This document shows positions 48,154 through 57,039 of a stretch of 64,000 nucleotides of DNA, piece after piece (positions within the stretch are counted from its first letter, which is position 1; each line of letters starts with the position of its first letter). Where the stretch lies: assembly GCA_963715635.1 (NCBI GenBank), contig OY970261.1, positions 3,348,001-3,412,000 of the forward strand. The letters are read 5' to 3'. The translations under genes were made by a program, and so were the position numbers. A model generated the notes under the pieces. That model did not search any database. It was not told where the DNA came from and saw only the letters and a list, made by a program, of their open reading frames with translations. The stretch comes from JAPKZH01 sp963715635 (GTDB lineage Bacteria > Acidobacteriota > Aminicenantia > Aminicenantales > UBA4085).

Positions 48154-49515
48154 TCACTTTACTGCCTGGAAAAAGATCTTCAGCTTGCGGAGAAACGATC
48201 GAGGGTTCCTCAGGACCTGGGAAATGTGCCGGGGCCGGAGGAAGAAACTCGTCAGGCTTCTCCGGAGTTCACGGTTCAGGATAACGAACGAGTACTTGCC
48301 CCATTGGACAGGGAAGTAGACACCGACCTCGCCAATCGGGTCGGCCAAAGCCGCATTTCGCGTCTCCGTGTAGGGAAGAGCAATGTTGAATGTCGCGTAA
48401 GTCGGATTCAACTTTCGGACCAAGGCACTGCCTTTTTTCATATCCTCGAGCGATTCGTTTGGCAAGCCCAACATCATAAACACGACGCTCTCGATCCCGA
48501 GTTTGCGGACCAAACGCAGCCCTTCGGATATCGTTTTCGCGGGAATGTATTTATTTGTTTGGCGGACGATCTCTTCTGTCCCGGATTCGATGCCGAATTC
48601 GATCAATCGGCAGCCGGCTCTTCTCATTTTCCTGAGAATGTTTTCATCGACAAGATCCAGCCTTGTCTGGCAGGCCCAGTGAATCCGGTATCCACGGTCG
48701 AGGATGAAATCGCAAAGCTCTGAGACAAGCTTTTTGTTCAACGTAAAGGTCAGATCGGCGAAATAGACGTTGCGAACGCCGAAGCGCTCAACGGCGAATT
48801 CCAGCTCGGCGGTCATTTTCTGGCTCGATTTCGAACGGTAGGGACCATACATGTCTTTGTAACAGAACGTGCAACGGTACGGACAGCCGCGCGAGCCTTC
48901 GAGCAGGGCGAATTTCTTCCCCAGGAACTCAAATTCATAGCGGTTCATGGGCAGAAGGTGGAAAGCGGGCAGAGGCAGCTCGTTTAAATTGATGAACTGG
49001 CGCTTCGGCCGGACGACCGGCCGACCGCCTTCACGGAAGGCAATGCCCTCGAGCTCCACATCCGGCTTTCCCTGGGCGATGTCCCGGATGGTGATTTCGG
49101 GTTCGCTCAAGATCACCGCGTCAACGTCGGTCTCTCGCAACGCTTTCTCGGGGAGAGTCGTCCCATGGGGGCCGGTCAGGTAGATCCGACTTTCCGGATT
49201 GGCAGAGCGGACTGCGCGGATAACGTCATAGACGTTTTGGATGTCGTTCACAGGGCATTGCCAGCGGTCGAGCGGACTGGAAGAAATGAAAATCCACCGG
49301 GCGGACCGGGTTCTTTCGGCGATCTCTTCAGGCTTCAGCCGTTCGGCGTGAGCGTCGATGATCCGGGTCCGGTGCCCGCATTCTTCCATCAACGCCGCGC
49401 CATACGCCAGCGACAAAGGCGGCCATTTTTTTGTATAGAAGATGCCTTTGTTTTTGATGATCGGATAGGCAAATGCTGGATTGATGAAAATCGCATCCAC
49501 ATATTCCGCGCTCAT
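48154..49515 (-). CDS. B12-binding radical SAM protein
   Basis: The 453-residue protein has an N-terminal cobalamin-binding-type Rossmann domain (about 1-150, 'SAEYVDAIFINPAFAYP', then 'VILSEPEITIRDIAQG'). A radical SAM core follows, with the 4Fe-4S motif RGCPYRCTFCYKDMYG. The barrel continues with IEFGIESGTEEIV. Such enzymes carry out methylations or rearrangements on lipids, antibiotics or surface glycans. The start is the ATG at 49515. No partner gene identifies the substrate. Confidence 0.88.
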   Translation of the reverse strand: MSAEYVDAIFINPAFAYPIIKNKGIFYTKKWPPLSLAYGAALMEECGHRTRIIDAHAERLKPEEIAERTRSARWIFISSSPLDRWQCPVNDIQNVYDVIRAVRSANPESRIYLTGPHGTTLPEKALRETDVDAVILSEPEITIRDIAQGKPDVELEGIAFREGGRPVVRPKRQFINLNELPLPAFHLLPMNRYEFEFLGKKFALLEGSRGCPYRCTFCYKDMYGPYRSKSSQKMTAELEFAVERFGVRNVYFADLTFTLNKKLVSELCDFILDRGYRIHWACQTRLDLVDENILRKMRRAGCRLIEFGIESGTEEIVRQTNKYIPAKTISEGLRLVRKLGIESVVFMMLGLPNESLEDMKKGSALVRKLNPTYATFNIALPYTETRNAALADPIGEVGVYFPVQWGKYSFVILNRELRRSLTSFFLRPRHISQVLRNPRSFLRKLKIFFQAVK

Positions 49516-49543
49516 GTTTCGTGGTAAAGAACAGCCTAGAGGA

Positions 49544-49615
49544 TCAAAACATCGGAACAGCCTTATTCAGAAAGTTGAAGCCAAAGCTTAGGCCGATCCC
49601 GTATCCATTCCTGCC
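49544..49615 (-). pseudogene. Remnant: last strand of an AMIN-type outer-membrane barrel
   Basis: The minus strand reads NGYGIGLSFGFNFLNKAVPM and a stop at 49544. It matches the ends of the products of 47685 (GLSFGFNFFKKG) and 53786 (GLCYGFNFLNGAL). Nothing of the rest of the gene remains. Confidence 0.75.
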
Positions 49616-49745
49616 GAGGCGGAGCAACGCTTCGACCTCGATCGCGATTCGGCTAAGTTGTCGAGATTCTTAGTTAAGTTGAAATTCCCTTTTATTGTCT
49701 TTCTCCTTTCGTCCTTCCTCGACACTCAAATAGTCTATGAAAACT

Positions 49746-49837
49746 CCCCGGGCTAAAGCCCGGGGTTTCATGCTCATGAAGATGATTATCCTTCGCTTCG
49801 CTCCGGGTGCCATTCATCCCCAGGCTGAAGCCTGGGG
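49746..49837. repeat. Pair of GC-rich hairpins
   Basis: Two stems with A-rich loops: CCCCGGGCTAAAGCCCGGGG at 49746-49765 and CCCCAGGCTGAAGCCTGGGG at 49818-49837, each followed by TTT. The spacer contains CTTCGCTTCGCTCCG. This arrangement resembles IS200/REP-type end hairpins. Confidence 0.6.
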
Positions 49838-49950
49838 TTTACTGGCATTTTCTATTAAATTATAACATAGTAATATATAACAATGTTAATTTATAACATA
49901 ATAATTATGTGTCGCGCAAGATATATTTCAATGGCGCCTTATTTTTAATG

Positions 49951-49979
49951 TTGAAATTAATTATGATTTTCTTTATACT
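49951..49979 (+). promoter_or_regulatory. Promoter of the first AT-hook-like gene copy
   Basis: TTGAAA at 49951-49956 and TATACT at 49974-49979 with 17-base spacing. The start ATG at 49988 lies 9 bases beyond the -10 box, so the transcript would have almost no leader. AT-rich repeats of ATAACATA lie upstream at about 49857-49910. Confidence 0.6.
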
Positions 49980-49987
49980 GTATGTGC

Positions 49988-50479
49988 ATGCAGTCAAGAA
50001 CAAAAATGACCCGCGGGGGGCGGCCGCCGAAATTCCATGAGCCGCGTCATCCGGTTACCATGACGCTGCCGGAGCGCATTCTGGACCAGCTTGCCCAGAT
50101 TGATCCGGATCGGACTTGTGCCGTAGTTAAGGCTACGGAGGCTGTAATGGGGACTGGCAAGGGACACTTTAAGCCGGTGGAACTTGTCGAAATGGCTCCT
50201 GGCAAATCCCTGATTGTCGTCGGCCCAAGCAAAGCATTGAGACAAATACCGTGGCTAAAACTGATCGAAATTGCACGGGGCCGTTATCTGTTGACAATTC
50301 CCTCCGGTACGCCGATCGAAGCGCTGGAAGTAGCCCTGCGCGATCTATTCCATAATCCAAAATTGCAGAAAAATGAGCACGAAACCATTATCTTGAATGA
50401 ACTTTTGAATTTAATCGGCCAACAGCGGCGTACCCTGCGCCTGTCCAAAGCGGAAGTCCTAATTATCGATACTGGCTGA
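49988..50479 (+). CDS. AT-hook-like small protein, copy 1
   Basis: The 163-residue protein begins MQSRTKMTRGGRPPKFHEPR. The RGGRPPK segment resembles an AT-hook minor-groove binder, followed by 'PVTMTLPERILDQLAQI', which fits a ribbon-helix-helix-like N-terminus. The middle is a mixed alpha/beta domain with GKSLIVVGPSKAL, and the C-terminus is helical. No family is recognised. It is nearly identical to the product of 54989-55480, and a truncated third copy exists at 53322-53473. The upstream DNA is AT-rich, a natural target for such a binder. Confidence 0.7.
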   Translation: MQSRTKMTRGGRPPKFHEPRHPVTMTLPERILDQLAQIDPDRTCAVVKATEAVMGTGKGHFKPVELVEMAPGKSLIVVGPSKALRQIPWLKLIEIARGRYLLTIPSGTPIEALEVALRDLFHNPKLQKNEHETIILNELLNLIGQQRRTLRLSKAEVLIIDTG

Positions 50480-50670
50480 GCGGCGAACGTTTCCACAATG
50501 ACCGCTATAAGCCATCGTAATTTGCTTTTTTGCGTCGGTCCACTTTCTCTCCCATGAAGCTTGGAATCGATAATTCCCATCCTGAAATGATTATCTTGCG
50601 GGCCGGCGGCCGCTAGAAGACATCTCGATTTGCTGGAGGGGAACATGCCCCGGATTCCGACGAAGCGACT

Positions 50671-50852
50671 TCACCACCGCCAAAGATAGCTGACCTTGAA
50701 GAAGAATCCGCGCTTGGTCTCCAAGAACCGATGGCTGTCGATATACTCGTTTATTGATCTGAAAGGTATTGAAGCTGCGGAGAATCGTGTAATCGTAGAT
50801 CTTGGCCTTGTCCGAGCGCCGATAAAAATCAGAGTAGGTCAGGTTCATCTTT
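50671..50852 (-). pseudogene. DUF5916-like outer-membrane barrel remnant, copy 1
   Basis: The minus strand reads NLTYSDFYRRSDKAKIYDYT, then ILRSFNTFQIN, a frame change, and FLETKRGFFFKVSYLWRW with a stop at 50671. This resembles the C-terminal barrel of DUF5916 / carbohydrate-binding family 9 proteins. Its upstream end overlaps the 3' end of the glycosyltransferase gene. Confidence 0.65.
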
Positions 50853-52922
50853 GGCCTTTGCCAGGAGATTGCCGGAGAGAGGGTAGGCCCGGATGAGGAC
50901 GATCTTGGCACGGTCAAAATTTTCTTCTAAATAGTAGAAATCGAACCCCGAATAGGGAGGCACGGTGTTAACCTCCAGCCAGGCCGAGGTCCCTCTCTTT
51001 TCATAATAGGCCACGGAAGGGCAAAAGATCTCATCGATCCCCAGGCTGATTCTCGGACGCTCGGGGAAGTCTTTGTCTTTCATCATTTTGAGATCTTTGA
51101 GGAGGTCTTTTGTATCGGCATCGTTTCTCCATTCCACTGTTTTGGCTGTGTTGGCCTGTTCGACAAAATGATAGAAAGCCAGAAGGGTCATGATCGCCAG
51201 GAGAGAGAGGGAAATGATTTTCAGGGCTGTCCTGGCCAAGCAAAGTTCGCGGAACAGGAATATCAGCAGGAGCGTGAACAGAGGGATGAGAAACAGGCCT
51301 GTCCGCCCGATGAGATAGGGATTGTCGAACAGGGCCCTTTGGACAATGGTGGAAAAGGATACGATCGCGAGGATTGAGAAAATAGACGATCCCGGCAAGA
51401 TTTTGGCCAGAGATCTCTTCCGATATCGGCCGATGAGCAAAATGAGAAAGCCGAGAATCACAAGGTTGACGAGGAGAAAAATCGCTTTCTCTTGCCCGCG
51501 GAAATAGAGATTTCCGTAGAAGGAGTTGTTGATCAACGAGAAGACGGTGTCCTGCACGAATCCGGTCCGACCTCCCCAATACAATTCGCCGCTTCTTTTG
51601 AGGATATACAGAGGGTACCCGATGAACGTGGCAAGCCAAAAAGTCGTCCCGGCGAGAGGGCGGAATTGTTCATTGGCGAGAATGCGGCGCTGCTTCAGGA
51701 CGAAGCCCAAGAGATAAAGGACCGCGATAAGAACGGCGTAGATGCCCAGGACCAGAAGCAATCTGATGAATAGATCAGAGAGAAATAGTCGATCTCCCTT
51801 CCAATTGATCACCGGCTTGAATATCGGGAACAGGGAGCGTTTGAGGGAAACGGTGTAATTGCTGTAGAAAACAAAATATTTTCTGTGGGGATGGTCGTTC
51901 TTGATTTTGAGAAGATCGTGGGTCTCATAGCTGAATGTTTTTGGCCCGATCAGGATCTCAATCCGCTTGATTTTGTCTAAGAGGCCGGGCAGACAGCGGA
52001 ACTTGATGGCCGAAAAGTAGACCGGCGCCTCCACCGTCCAGATATCCTCTTTATTGATGAGACGCCACTTGTGATTCCTGACGTCTATCCTGAAGACATC
52101 GATGTGCTGTCTATCGGGTTCGCTCAAGCCGGTGATCCTGACGGTCACGGGTTCAAAGAGATTTTCGGTATGGCCGAGGTCCTGGGAAACGACCAGGATG
52201 TTAAAGAGAACGGCCGCCAGGCCGCCCAGGGGCCAAAAAATCCTTATCTTTTTCGATGGGCTCGGCCCCGGCTGATTTAGGGGAGACGGCAGTCTGTTTT
52301 GACGATTCCAGACAAAAAAGACAACAAAAGCCGTGAGGACAAGGCTTAAATAGACATTGAACAGGCTGAAGTTTGATAGGACGGCCAGACCGGCGGCGGC
52401 CAGCGAAATCCGTAACCGACGATATCGCTTCGGCCGGTCGTCACCCGCGGTTTCCAGAAACAAGAAAAAAAAGAACAGGGACGCCGTGAGAAAGGCCAGG
52501 GATAATCCATATCCCCGGCAAAGAGAGAAAAAATCCAAGACATAAGGATTGGCGGCCAAGAGGAAATAGCCGAAGACGACGAGGATTTTATTTTTGACAA
52601 ATCGCTGGAGGATGAGGAAGGAAAACAGGAGATAGATGACAAACGCTAGAAGATTGGGAACCCGGAGGACGAATTCGCTGTTGCCACCCAAGGCCGATGA
52701 ACCTTCTGCGAGCAGCGTATTCACGATGTGATTGTTGGCAGAGTTGAAGTTGAAGATGGCCGTGGCGCCCGGGGCGATATAGTTCAGGTATGTGGTCGCC
52801 TCGTCGAAGGTCATTGGCGCGACGGTGGCCCTCTCGATTAAAAAAATGATGAAAAAAAGAGAAATCGCGGCAATCGCGACTTTAAAGAAAACCGTCTCGA
52901 TAAATCTGGGGAGCGTCTTCAT
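50829..52922 (-). CDS. GT39-like membrane glycosyltransferase, 3' end chimeric
   Basis: The 697-residue protein has about ten hydrophobic segments. N-terminal signatures fit the GT-C fold: an acidic DEATTYLNY just after the first helix, then NNHIVNTLLAEGSSALGG and FVLRVPNLLAF. A non-membrane insert (about 225-330) contains a jelly-roll-like stretch. It may transfer a sugar from a lipid-linked donor outside the membrane. The last few residues (EPDLL) are read from the sequence of the DUF5916-like remnant in another frame, so the native C-terminus was cut off there. Confidence 0.7.
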   Translation of the reverse strand: MKTLPRFIETVFFKVAIAAISLFFIIFLIERATVAPMTFDEATTYLNYIAPGATAIFNFNSANNHIVNTLLAEGSSALGGNSEFVLRVPNLLAFVIYLLFSFLILQRFVKNKILVVFGYFLLAANPYVLDFFSLCRGYGLSLAFLTASLFFFFLFLETAGDDRPKRYRRLRISLAAAGLAVLSNFSLFNVYLSLVLTAFVVFFVWNRQNRLPSPLNQPGPSPSKKIRIFWPLGGLAAVLFNILVVSQDLGHTENLFEPVTVRITGLSEPDRQHIDVFRIDVRNHKWRLINKEDIWTVEAPVYFSAIKFRCLPGLLDKIKRIEILIGPKTFSYETHDLLKIKNDHPHRKYFVFYSNYTVSLKRSLFPIFKPVINWKGDRLFLSDLFIRLLLVLGIYAVLIAVLYLLGFVLKQRRILANEQFRPLAGTTFWLATFIGYPLYILKRSGELYWGGRTGFVQDTVFSLINNSFYGNLYFRGQEKAIFLLVNLVILGFLILLIGRYRKRSLAKILPGSSIFSILAIVSFSTIVQRALFDNPYLIGRTGLFLIPLFTLLLIFLFRELCLARTALKIISLSLLAIMTLLAFYHFVEQANTAKTVEWRNDADTKDLLKDLKMMKDKDFPERPRISLGIDEIFCPSVAYYEKRGTSAWLEVNTVPPYSGFDFYYLEENFDRAKIVLIRAYPLSGNLLAKAKDEPDLL

Positions 52923-52926
52923 CCGT

Positions 52927-53307
52927 CTAGAGATACTTGCCTCCCTTCATATAATCATAATCCACGGTGTCACCTATGTATCCGAACGAGATCAGGTGCG
53001 GTCCACCAACGATTATTTTAATTTTATTGTCGATATCTTTGGCCAATTTTGCTAATTCATGCATCCATCGATGTTCAATCGTCATGACACTACAACCAAT
53101 GAGATCGTGCTTAAGACGTCAAATGTATTTCTTCATTTCTGTAAATGACATTTTGGGCAGGCGCATATCAATCAGATCCATGTGATATTTAATGGGAGAA
53201 AATTTCTTTGTGAATGCTCCTAGGCACATTAATCCCAAAGGGGGGCCGTTGAGATGGTTTTTTATATCAAAATCGGCTGTTGTCTTAATCAATAATAAGT
53301 TATTCAT
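52927..53307 (-). pseudogene. B12-binding radical SAM gene fragment with in-frame stop
   Basis: From the ATG at 53307 the frame reads a cobalamin-binding domain start (LLIKTTADFDIKNHLNGPPL, GLMCLGAFTKKF) up to a TGA near 53119. In the same frame it continues with RLKHDLIGCSVMTIEHRWMH, then ELAKLAKDIDNKIKIIVGGP and GGKYL before a second stop at 52927. The radical SAM core is absent. Confidence 0.75.
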
Positions 53308-53318
53308 TTTAGAAAATT

Positions 53319-53473
53319 ATAACATAGAAATATATTATGATGTTAAGTTATAACATAATAAATATATGTCGCGCAAGATAAAATTCAATGACGCCTTATT
53401 TATAATGTTGAAATTAATTATGATTATTTTTATGCGGTATGTGCATGCAGTCAAAAACAAAAATGACCTGCGG
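53319..53473 (+). repeat. Truncated third copy of the AT-hook-like gene region
   Basis: It repeats the AT-rich upstream region, the TTGAAA box and the first 12 codons (MQSKTKMTCG). It then joins to GGCCGGCGGCCGCTAG. The -10 box has decayed to TATGCG. The other copies are at 49857-50595 and 54858-55597. Confidence 0.85.
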
Positions 53474-53545
53474 GCCGGCGGCCGCTAGAAGACATCTCGA
53501 TTTACTGGAGCGGTTCGTGCCCCGGATTCCGACGAAGCGACTTCA

Positions 53546-53785
53546 TCACCGCCAGAGATAGCTGACTTTGAAGAAAAATCCGCGCTTGATCTCCAAGGAC
53601 CGATGGCTGTCGATATACTAGTTCATTGATCTGAAAGGTATTGAAGCTGCGGAGAATCGTGTAATCGTAGATCTTGGCCTTGTCCGAGCGCCGATAAAAA
53701 TCAGAGTAGGTCAGGTCGAGCACGAAGTCGAACTGTTCCGTCGGCTGGTACTCGAGCGCCGCGCTAGCCGCGGATTCCGCGCGAA
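53546..53785 (-). pseudogene. DUF5916-like outer-membrane barrel remnant, copy 2
   Basis: The minus strand reads ALEYQPTEQFDFVLDLTYSD, FYRRSDKAKIYDYTILRSFN and TFQIN, then a frame change to KRGFFFKVSYLWR with a stop at 53546. It shares over 200 bases with copy 1 at 50671 but keeps more upstream sequence. It abuts the stop of the AMIN-domain gene. Confidence 0.65.
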
Positions 53786-54835
53786 CTATTTGTTGATAAG
53801 TGCCCCGTTCAAAAAATTAAAGCCATAGCACAGGCCGATGCCGTATTCGGTTCCGCCCAGGTCGGCTTCGTAGCCGTTTTCCAGGGCCTTGACCTTGGTG
53901 AATTTGTAATAGAGTTTGACTCGCAGGAAATCGATCGTGGGAAGTATGATGTAGAGGCCCGCTTGATAATGATACCCGGTTTTTGAGCCCGTCGTCGTAG
54001 CCAGGACACTTTCCTCTTTATAGGAATAAAAATCCGGCCCTCCGCCGGCGAAGAATATCGCATATTTTGTCTGGAAGAGAAGCCGGGGGGCGATAGAAAT
54101 GATCGGAAACATAGTGAACTTGGCTTCTTCCAGGCTGACAGTGGCTGCCCCTGTCTTTTTATACAGTCTTGCCTCGGCCGAAATATCGAACTGGAAATTT
54201 CCCAACGAAACTAGAGTGCGGGAAAGATTCAGCCCGTAGATTGGGGCTGCTTCCGGTCCATAGACTTCGCCATAGGTAGTGTCAGGGATTTTATAGCTGG
54301 CCACGGACAGGCCGATCATGGTGTTATAGAAGCCCTCTTTCTTGACTTCCGGAACTTCTTCGCGGACCAGCTCGGTAGGTCTCTCTTTAACCTTGGCGGC
54401 GACCTGCGGCGCTTCTTTGACCGCGACCGCAGCTTTCAGCTCTTCCGTTGACAGCCGGACCACGATTCCACCCTCGATTTTCTTGATTTCGTAGGGGAGG
54501 GCCTGGTCGGCAAAATCAAATACGACACGAACGATCTGGGGCGCAAGCTCTTCGGTCCGGAGGCTGGTCAGGCCCATGGCATTGACCTCATAGTAGAGCT
54601 CGGCCTCGATCTTTTCGACCGGAGAGAAATCAATCGCCAACCGGTTGGGGTTGGTCAGGGTAAACGCTTGATAAACGAATGACCCTTCCAGCAGGATGGT
54701 GGCTTCCAAGCCTTTGTCCAGCTTTTGATAGCTAATTGACTTGAGAACGGCGGGATCCTCGGCCGCCCACACGCTCAGCCCGACCATCGACAACAGCAGT
54801 GCCGCTGAAGCCAGGATTGTAATCTGTTTTTTCAA
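53786..54835 (-). CDS. AMIN-domain outer-membrane beta-barrel protein
   Basis: The 349-residue protein has a Sec signal peptide ending SVWAAE. An AMIN domain (about 28-130) includes EATILLEGSFVYQAFTLTNP and 'NRLAIDFSPVEKI'. A charged linker rich in Glu, Lys and Val follows (130-170), then a predicted barrel of eight or so strands ending FGFN-like (GLCYGFNFLNGAL). AMIN domains target proteins to peptidoglycan or the periplasm. This is the intact relative of two decayed or shortened copies (47685 and 49544). AGGAGG precedes its ATG. Confidence 0.82.
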   Translation of the reverse strand: MKKQITILASAALLLSMVGLSVWAAEDPAVLKSISYQKLDKGLEATILLEGSFVYQAFTLTNPNRLAIDFSPVEKIEAELYYEVNAMGLTSLRTEELAPQIVRVVFDFADQALPYEIKKIEGGIVVRLSTEELKAAVAVKEAPQVAAKVKERPTELVREEVPEVKKEGFYNTMIGLSVASYKIPDTTYGEVYGPEAAPIYGLNLSRTLVSLGNFQFDISAEARLYKKTGAATVSLEEAKFTMFPIISIAPRLLFQTKYAIFFAGGGPDFYSYKEESVLATTTGSKTGYHYQAGLYIILPTIDFLRVKLYYKFTKVKALENGYEADLGGTEYGIGLCYGFNFLNGALINK

Positions 54836-54951
54836 TTCAGGTTCCTCCTTTTTAAAAAATTTATAACATAGAAATATATAACAATGTTAATTTATAACAT
54901 AATAATTCCATGTCGCGCAAGATAAATTTCAATGACGCCTTATTTTTAATG

Positions 54952-54980
54952 TTGAAATTAATTATGATTTTGTTTATATT
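54952..54980 (+). promoter_or_regulatory. Promoter of the second AT-hook-like gene copy
   Basis: TTGAAA at 54952-54957 and TATATT at 54975-54980 with 17-base spacing. The ATG at 54989 is 9 bases beyond the -10 box, again predicting a leaderless or nearly leaderless transcript. Confidence 0.6.
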
Positions 54981-54988
54981 GTATGTGA

Positions 54989-55480
54989 ATGCAGTCAAGA
55001 ACAAAAATGACCCGCGGGGGGCGGCCGCCGAAATTCCATGAGCCGCGTCATCCGGTTACCATGACGCTACCCGAGCGCATTCTGGACCAGCTTGCCCAGA
55101 TTGATCCGGATCGGACTTGTGCCGTAGTCAAGGCTACGGAGGCTGTAATGGGGACTGGCAAGGGACACTTCAAGCCGGTGGAACTTGTCGAAATGGCTCC
55201 TGGCAAATCCCTGATTGTCGTCGGCCCAAGCAAAGCATTGAGACAAATACCGTGGCTAAAACTGATCGAAATTGTTCGGGCCCGTTATCTGTTGACAATT
55301 CCCTCCGGTACGCCGATCGAAGCGCTGGAAGTAGCCCTGCGCGATCTATTCCATAATCCAAAATTGCAGAAAAATGAGCACGAAACCATTATTTTGAATG
55401 AACTTTTGAATTTAATCGGCCAACAGCGGCGTACCCTGCGCCTGTCCAAGGCGGAAGTCCTAATTATTGATACTGGCTGA
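54989..55480 (+). CDS. AT-hook-like small protein, copy 2
   Basis: The 163-residue product differs from copy 1 (49988) at only a few positions (for example IVRARY instead of IARGRY). Upstream and downstream flanks of about 130 and 110 bases are also conserved, so a segment of roughly 740 bases was duplicated. Most base differences are silent or conservative, which suggests both proteins are maintained. Function unknown; a DNA-binding role is inferred from the RGGRPPK start. Confidence 0.7.
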   Translation: MQSRTKMTRGGRPPKFHEPRHPVTMTLPERILDQLAQIDPDRTCAVVKATEAVMGTGKGHFKPVELVEMAPGKSLIVVGPSKALRQIPWLKLIEIVRARYLLTIPSGTPIEALEVALRDLFHNPKLQKNEHETIILNELLNLIGQQRRTLRLSKAEVLIIDTG

Positions 55481-55642
55481 GCGGCGAACGTTTCTACAAT
55501 GACCGCTATAAGCCATCGTAATTTGCTTTTTTGCGTCGGTCTACTTTCTCGCCCATTAGGCTTGGAATCGATAATTCCCATCCTGAAATGACTATATCGT
55601 GCGCCGCGAACCACTGTCAAGAACATGACAATTGGGACAGCC

Positions 55643-55708
55643 GGGGTCAAAGCTACTCTTTACGCATCTTCCCCTGGAGAATCGTGCGTAAAGAGTAGCT
55701 TTGACCCC
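55643..55708. repeat. GGGGTCAAA-type palindromic element, short form (copy 7)
   Basis: Arms GGGGTCAAAGCTACTCTTTA and the complement ending TAGCTTTGACCCC enclose about 16 bases. It lies 32 bases upstream of the serine hydrolase start. Confidence 0.85.
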
Positions 55709-55739
55709 GGCTACTACGCCCTTGATATTTCCCCACTGT

Positions 55740-56897
55740 ATGAATTACGATTTCCTGGAAATGAAAATTCCGGCGGGACTGGCGATAAAGACGTTCGCGA
55801 TTTTCGGCCTTGCTTTTCCGATGATGGTGATGTGCCGGGCGGCAAACCGTGGACCCAGGGCGAAGCAGGTCGACGCCCTTCTTTCCGGCCTGACGTCCGA
55901 TCGCGAACCCGGGGCGGCGGTGCTCGTCGTGAAGGACGGGCGCGTCGTCTTCGAACGCGGATACGGAATCACGGACCTGCGGACGATGCGTAGTATCGAC
56001 GCTCGGACGAACTTCCGTCTGGCCTCGGTCACGAAGCAATTCACGGCCGCGGCGGTCATGCTGCTCGTGCGCGACGGGAGGCTCCGTTATGAAGACAGCC
56101 TGACCGATATCTTCCCTGACTTCCCCGAATACGGCCGCGCCATAACCATCCGTCATCTCCTCAACCACACCTCCGGCCTTCCCGACTACGAAGACCTCAT
56201 GCCGCCGGCCGACTCCTCCGCTCCCATCGAGCAAGCTCAGATCAAAGACGCCGGGGTCCTCGAGCTCTTAAAAAGGCAAGAGTCCGGAAAGTTCGTGCCG
56301 GGAGCGAAATGGGCCTACAGCAATTCCGGCTACGTCCTTCTCGGCCTCGTCGTCGAGAAGGCCTCCGGCCGTACTTTCGGAGAATTTCTCCGCGACCGCA
56401 TTTTCGTTCCCCTGAAAATGACAGGCACGGTGGCCTACGAACCCGCCAAAAACAATGTGCCGAATCGCGCCTGCGGCCACACCATGGAAGGCGGCGGCTG
56501 GCGCGAAACGGACCAGAGCCCGACTTCCGCGACACTCGGTGACGGAGGCGTCTACTCTTCGCTCTCGGATCTCCGGAAGTGGGACGAAGCCCTGCGCCGG
56601 CACACGCTTCTGAGCGAGCCGGAGATGCGGCCGGCGCTGACTCCGGTGAGCGTTCCGGAGGGTCCGCCGACGGAGCCCGACGGAACTCCCGCGGCATACG
56701 GCTTCGGTTGGTTCCTGAATCCGTGGAAAGGGCACGCCCGAATGTGGCATTACGGCGAGACAATCGGGTTCCGGACGGCGATCCAGCGTTTCACCGACGA
56801 TGGGCTCACCGTCATCGTACTCTGCAATCGCGCCGACCTCGACGCGCGAGCGCTGGCCCTTAAGGCGGCGGGATTATACATGGAGGGTCCCCGGTAG
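55740..56897 (+). CDS. Serine hydrolase, class C beta-lactamase family
   Basis: The product is 385 residues from the ATG at 55740; an ATG at 55761 is a close alternative and neither has a strong site. A hydrophobic leader runs to about residue 35. The SxxK motif is SVTKQF, the YxN motif is YSNSGY, and the third motif is the HYGETIG stretch (HxG). Class C-like hydrolases include peptidases, esterases and penicillin-binding protein-like enzymes; resistance is not implied. It is bracketed by two short palindromic elements. Confidence 0.88.
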   Translation: MNYDFLEMKIPAGLAIKTFAIFGLAFPMMVMCRAANRGPRAKQVDALLSGLTSDREPGAAVLVVKDGRVVFERGYGITDLRTMRSIDARTNFRLASVTKQFTAAAVMLLVRDGRLRYEDSLTDIFPDFPEYGRAITIRHLLNHTSGLPDYEDLMPPADSSAPIEQAQIKDAGVLELLKRQESGKFVPGAKWAYSNSGYVLLGLVVEKASGRTFGEFLRDRIFVPLKMTGTVAYEPAKNNVPNRACGHTMEGGGWRETDQSPTSATLGDGGVYSSLSDLRKWDEALRRHTLLSEPEMRPALTPVSVPEGPPTEPDGTPAAYGFGWFLNPWKGHARMWHYGETIGFRTAIQRFTDDGLTVIVLCNRADLDARALALKAAGLYMEGPR

Positions 56898-56964
56898 CTG
56901 GGTGAGCGGGCTCAGTGGGGATGGACAGTCAAAAGAGAACGGATTTAACGTCCAAGGCCGCCGC

Positions 56965-57033
56965 TTATTTCTTTTCGAGCCCGGCGACGACCGCAGCCAC
57001 GTGCCTGTTGAACTCGTCGGGCCGCTCGTGTAG
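56965..57033 (-). pseudogene. Fragment: C-terminus of an alpha/beta hydrolase
   Basis: The minus strand reads ERPDEFNRHVAAVVAGL then EKK and a stop at 56965. This resembles the common 'xxPEEFNRxxxxFL' end of alpha/beta hydrolases. The upstream part of the gene is replaced by the palindromic element at 57040. Confidence 0.5.
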
Positions 57034-57039
57034 GCAGCC

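Noticed and set aside
49746..49837. CRISPR array
   Set aside because: Only two similar hairpins with different stems and one spacer-like gap; no repeat series or cas gene.
55740..56897. Antibiotic-resistance beta-lactamase
   Set aside because: The motifs place it in the broad class C-like serine hydrolase family; nothing in the context points to beta-lactam resistance.
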